From an uncultured Planococcus sp. (GTDB taxonomy: Bacteria > Bacillota > Bacilli > Bacillales_A > Planococcaceae): DNA of 64,000 nt. The stretch is from assembly GCA_947493585.1 (NCBI GenBank), contig CANLRI010000001.1:62001-126000 (forward strand). Direction: 5' to 3'. The translations under genes and the position numbers were made by a program. Below the pieces are notes generated by a model. The model ran no database searches and was not told where the DNA came from. It saw only the letters and a program-made list of their open reading frames with translations. Positions 61,365 to 64,000 of the stretch are shown piece by piece; the first letter of the stretch is position 1, and each line of letters opens with the position of its first letter.

Positions 61365-62414
61365 ATGGCCAATCACGACATCTTTGACGTAACCATCATC
61401 GGGGGAGGTCCCGCCGGCTTGTATTCAGCTTTCTACAGCGGCCTTCGGGGCATGAAAACAAAAATTATCGAGTTCCAGCCGCGCCTTGGCGGCAAGCTTC
61501 ATGTCTATCCGGAGAAAATGATCTGGGACGTCGGAGGGCAGACGCCGATCCGCTGCGAGCAGCTGATCACCCAATTGGTCGAACAAGGGCTCACTTTCGA
61601 CCCAACGGTATGCCTAGATGAGAAAGTGGAAAGCATGAATAAGAACGAAGACGGTTTGTTTGTGCTCGCAGGCGCTTCGGGTGAAATCCATTACTCGAAA
61701 TCGGTCATTGTCGCAGTCGGCGGAGGCATTTTGAAACCGCAGAAGCTGCAAATTGAAGGAGCCGAACGCTTCGAAGTGGCCAACCTCAATTATACAGTAA
61801 AAACACTCGAACGTTTCCGTGGCAGCACGGTGCTCATTTCAGGAGGCGGCAATTCGGCAGTCGACTGGGCGAACGAGCTCGAGCCGATCGCTGAAAAAGT
61901 CTATGTTATCCACCGCAAATCTGAAATGGCCGGACATGAAGCGCAAGTGCGCCAATTGCTTGAAAGCCGTGCCGAATGCTTACTGGATTCCGCCATTACG
62001 CGGCTCGTGGCATCGGATGCAGGCGACCGCGTGGAACTTGTGGAAGTGGTGAACCAAGTGACAGGCGAGCGGCGCATGCTGCCGGTCGACCAGCTCGTCA
62101 TCAACCACGGCTATGAGCGCGATGCAAGCTTGCTCGAAAACAGCCCGCTCGATTTGGAAACAAAAGACGAGTTCTATTTACAAGGCACGCCGGCAAGCGA
62201 AACTTCCGTACCGGGAGTGTTTGCAGCAGGGGACATTCTCCAGCATGACGGCAAGCTCAATTTGATCGCCGGCACGTTCACCGACGCCGCCAATGCCGTC
62301 AATAAAGCGAAAAAGTTCATCGAACCGGATGCTGCCAATATCGCCATGGTTTCTTCCCATAATGATGTATTCAACTCCCGCAACCAGGCGCTGAAAAAAC
62401 AAGCCTTGCGCTGA
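61365..62414 (+). CDS. Ferredoxin-NADP reductase, thioredoxin reductase-like (YumC type)
   Basis: FAD enzyme passing electrons between NADPH and ferredoxin or flavodoxin, 349 aa. It has the FAD motif IIGGGPAGLYSAFYSG (residues 10-25) and the NADPH motif ISGGGNSAVDWANEL (~155-169), and lacks the CxxC of thioredoxin reductases, as in Bacillus YumC. The C-terminal GVFAAGDILQHDGKLNLIAGTFTDAANAVN closes over FAD. ATG 61365 has ACGGGGA 9 nt upstream. Fur-controlled and divergent from the siderophore importer, it may reduce and release the iron brought in; this is inference. Confidence 0.92.
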   Translation: MANHDIFDVTIIGGGPAGLYSAFYSGLRGMKTKIIEFQPRLGGKLHVYPEKMIWDVGGQTPIRCEQLITQLVEQGLTFDPTVCLDEKVESMNKNEDGLFVLAGASGEIHYSKSVIVAVGGGILKPQKLQIEGAERFEVANLNYTVKTLERFRGSTVLISGGGNSAVDWANELEPIAEKVYVIHRKSEMAGHEAQVRQLLESRAECLLDSAITRLVASDAGDRVELVEVVNQVTGERRMLPVDQLVINHGYERDASLLENSPLDLETKDEFYLQGTPASETSVPGVFAAGDILQHDGKLNLIAGTFTDAANAVNKAKKFIEPDAANIAMVSSHNDVFNSRNQALKKQALR

Positions 62415-62489
62415 GCGGTTTGTTTATGTCCGATGCTCTAAGGGTAGAGAAGAGCAGGACAGAACAACAAATCGGAGGAGGAACCACAC

Positions 62490-62906
62490 ATGGAATTAAA
62501 AGATTATGGTGCTGAATCATTTGTCGTCAATATCGAAGATGCGACAAAACAAAACGATACGTTCCGGACCGCTCTTTGGACCGGGAAAAACCTACAGGTC
62601 ACATTGATGAGCATCGCAGCGGGCGATGACATCGGGCTAGAAGTCCACGAACACGGCGACCAATTCCTTCGCATCGAAGAAGGGGAAGGCCTTGTGCAGA
62701 TGGGCGACAGTGAAGACAACTTAAGCTTTGAAGAAAAAGCGGAAGACGATTACGCCATCCTCATCCCCGCAGGCAAATGGCACAACGTCACCAATACAGG
62801 TGATAAACCGCTGAAGATCTATTCCATCTATGCACCGCCAGAACATCCGCACAGCACAGTGCACGAAACAAAAGCGGAAGCGGACGCAGCAGAAGAGGAA
62901 GAATAA
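62490..62906 (+). CDS. Cupin-domain protein
   Basis: A 138-aa single-domain cupin. Cupin motif 1 is GLEVHEHGDQFLRIEEGEG (residues ~50-68, with His-x-His and Glu) and motif 2 is PAGKWHNVTNTG (~93-104, third His), enough for one metal site. The tail is very acidic (EEEE). GGAGGAGG precedes ATG 62490. Such small cupins may bind metal or a small ligand; no reaction can be assigned. It is 75 nt after the reductase gene with no terminator between, so it may share its Fur-controlled transcript. Confidence 0.82.
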   Translation: MELKDYGAESFVVNIEDATKQNDTFRTALWTGKNLQVTLMSIAAGDDIGLEVHEHGDQFLRIEEGEGLVQMGDSEDNLSFEEKAEDDYAILIPAGKWHNVTNTGDKPLKIYSIYAPPEHPHSTVHETKAEADAAEEEE

Positions 62907-62910
62907 GTGA

Positions 62911-62953
62911 AAATAAAGAACGGCCGACATAACTTGTCGGCCGTTCTTTATTT
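62911..62953. terminator. Bidirectional terminator between cupin and MFS genes
   Basis: AAATAAAGAACGGCCGACA and its complement form a perfect 19-bp stem around TAACT, between convergent genes. Confidence 0.92.
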
Positions 62954-62961
62954 GCATCTGT

Positions 62962-64000
62962 TTAATGCGCTGAAGCGAGTTTGCGTTCTTTTTTTCCATG
63001 GAGGAAATAATACGGCACAATCAACGCAAGTACGGCGATTCCCAATAAGCCGTAAAGTGCACTGTAGCCGGTGAGCGGGATGATAAAGCCGAGGATATAA
63101 GGCCCCATGCCGAGCCCGCCGTCCATCGCGACAAAAAACGTCGATGTGGCAAGCCCCATCCGGTGGGGCGGGGTCAGCTTGATAGCGACCGCTTGCGTCG
63201 TCGATTGCATATTGCCGAACCCGAGCCCGATCAAAGCGCCCGCAAACAACAGCCCCAGGCTCGAATCAGCGGCACTCAGCAGCAACAGGCCGGCCGCGAG
63301 CGACACAAGCGCGGGGTACATGATGTAATTGGCGCCGTACAAATCCATGATGCGGCCAGTGAATGGGCGAGTCAGCAAGATGACGACAGCGTAGACCAGG
63401 AAGAAGAAACTTGCCGCTTCCACCAGCCCTTTATCATTGGCATAAAAATTGATGAACGACAAAACGCTCGAATAACTGAGCGCTATCAGGAACATGACAA
63501 TGGCGATTGGCACAGCGTTCGCTTCTAAATAATTGGAAAGCTGAAAGCCCGATTTCACTTCTCCAGCAGGCGGTTTCTCCAGCGTCGGCACTTTTACGAA
63601 CGTGCTGAGCGCTAGCGCGGACAAGGCGATCGCGACACAGGCAGCAAAAATCACATTATAGCCAGTCCATTGGCTCATTAATAAGCCGATAAATGGCCCG
63701 AAAGCTGCACCCAGCGTAGCACTCATGCTGAAATAGCCGATGCCTTCGCCTTTACGCGTATGAGGAATGACTTGTGCGGCGATCGTGCCCGCTGCGGTAC
63801 TTGCGACTCCGAGCGTCACGCCATGCAAGAAACGGTTCAGCATTAAAAAAGGCAAACCGAGCGGCAGGAAATACAACGCGGTCATGCCGACAAACAAGGC
63901 GGAACCAAGCACCAAAGCGCGTTTTCGGCCGATCATATCAAGTGTGCGGCCAATAACCAAGCGTCCCGCCAGCGCACCCAAGATGAAGATCCCTGTGACG
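62962..64000 (-). CDS. MFS transporter, truncated by the window edge
   Basis: Major facilitator superfamily permease; 345 codons are inside the window and the N-terminus (about 45-60 residues, helix 1 and part of helix 2) lies beyond base 64000. The frame is open to the edge (VTGIFILGALAGRL). Motif A between helices 2 and 3 is seen as GALAGRLVIGRTLDMIGRKR, with the related TRPFTGRIMDLYG between helices 8 and 9; about ten helices are visible. The relatives are drug or sugar exporters of the YfmO/AraJ-like type, and the substrate is not readable. It is convergent with the cupin gene. Confidence 0.88.
   Translation of the reverse strand, partial: VTGIFILGALAGRLVIGRTLDMIGRKRALVLGSALFVGMTALYFLPLGLPFLMLNRFLHGVTLGVASTAAGTIAAQVIPHTRKGEGIGYFSMSATLGAAFGPFIGLLMSQWTGYNVIFAACVAIALSALALSTFVKVPTLEKPPAGEVKSGFQLSNYLEANAVPIAIVMFLIALSYSSVLSFINFYANDKGLVEAASFFFLVYAVVILLTRPFTGRIMDLYGANYIMYPALVSLAAGLLLLSAADSSLGLLFAGALIGLGFGNMQSTTQAVAIKLTPPHRMGLATSTFFVAMDGGLGMGPYILGFIIPLTGYSALYGLLGIAVLALIVPYYFLHGKKERKLASAH

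Overview
The window looks like chromosome of a Gram-positive, low-to-moderate GC member of the Bacillales, most likely a Planococcaceae (Planococcus-like) species. Supporting this are strong AGGAGG-type ribosome binding sites, many TTG/GTG starts, lipoprotein-type binding proteins, two S-box (SAM-I) riboswitches, Fur/PerR/PhoP-type control sites, a Bacillus-type parS site, and a close-packed set of Bacillales families (DUF4256, DUF3953, YxjI, YumC-type ferredoxin reductase, SwrC-like RND pump). The genus is inferred from gene content and codon style, not from a marker gene. I see no rRNA, tRNA, CRISPR array, prophage or transposase.

Layout. 1-4.8 kb: end of a LacI-family regulator, a palindromic operator, and a sugar ABC transporter operon with a Gfo/Idh/MocA dehydrogenase. 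5-6.1 kb: monomeric sarcosine oxidase on the minus strand. 6.3-9.9 kb: SAM riboswitch, polar amino acid ABC transporter and homocysteine S-methyltransferase. 10-10.8 kb: carboxylesterase. 10.8-16.8 kb: second SAM riboswitch, a 31-codon ORF and a five-gene oligopeptide-type ABC transporter. 17-24.8 kb: YdeI-like protein, Yip1 membrane protein, PerR-type box with katG, a repeat-bearing lipoprotein, a GGDEF protein, DUF4256 and YxjI-like proteins separated by a parS site. 25-28.5 kb: peptide-binding lipoprotein with an M42 peptidase, plus an unknown lipoprotein. 28.7-29.7 kb: Fur-controlled orphan siderophore-binding protein. 29.8-32.5 kb: small proteins and tag. 32.8-36.3 kb: mqo, GNAT, an ECF S component, an orphan small-RNA-like transcription unit and an SRPBCC protein. 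36.4-43.5 kb: SWIM/SNF2 helicase, a multi-hairpin intergenic element, pgeF, Nudix, ilvE and a TetR regulator. 43.6-50.5 kb: RND pump, intergenic repeat, PhoP-box alkaline phosphatase, lipoprotein and HAAS-like membrane protein. 51-57.4 kb: proBA, DUF4395, mgtE, a DHFR-like reductase and nhaC. 57.4-61.2 kb: Fur-controlled siderophore ABC operon (minus strand), divergent from a ferredoxin-NADP reductase. 62.4 kb to the edge: cupin and a truncated MFS transporter.

How the parts work together. Two separate SAM-riboswitch units point to uptake of sulfur amino acid precursors (possibly S-methylmethionine or methionine peptides) plus methyl transfer to homocysteine. Sarcosine oxidase, another methyl-group enzyme, is divergent from the first unit. 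Iron supply is covered by a complete siderophore ABC system, a second unlinked binding protein and a reductase that may release the iron; all three sit behind Fur-like boxes.

Most intriguing non-coding elements: the orphan promoter-to-terminator RNA unit at 35.57-35.72 kb, the five consecutive hairpins at 39.57-39.81 kb, the face-to-face Fur promoters at 61.27-61.33 kb, the single parS site at 24.27 kb, the four in-phase PhoP hexamers at 47.09-47.12 kb, and the 98-bp inverted pair of intergenic repeats 42 kb apart. Nothing coding looks like a wholly new multi-gene system; the novelty is mainly in these non-coding and small-ORF elements.
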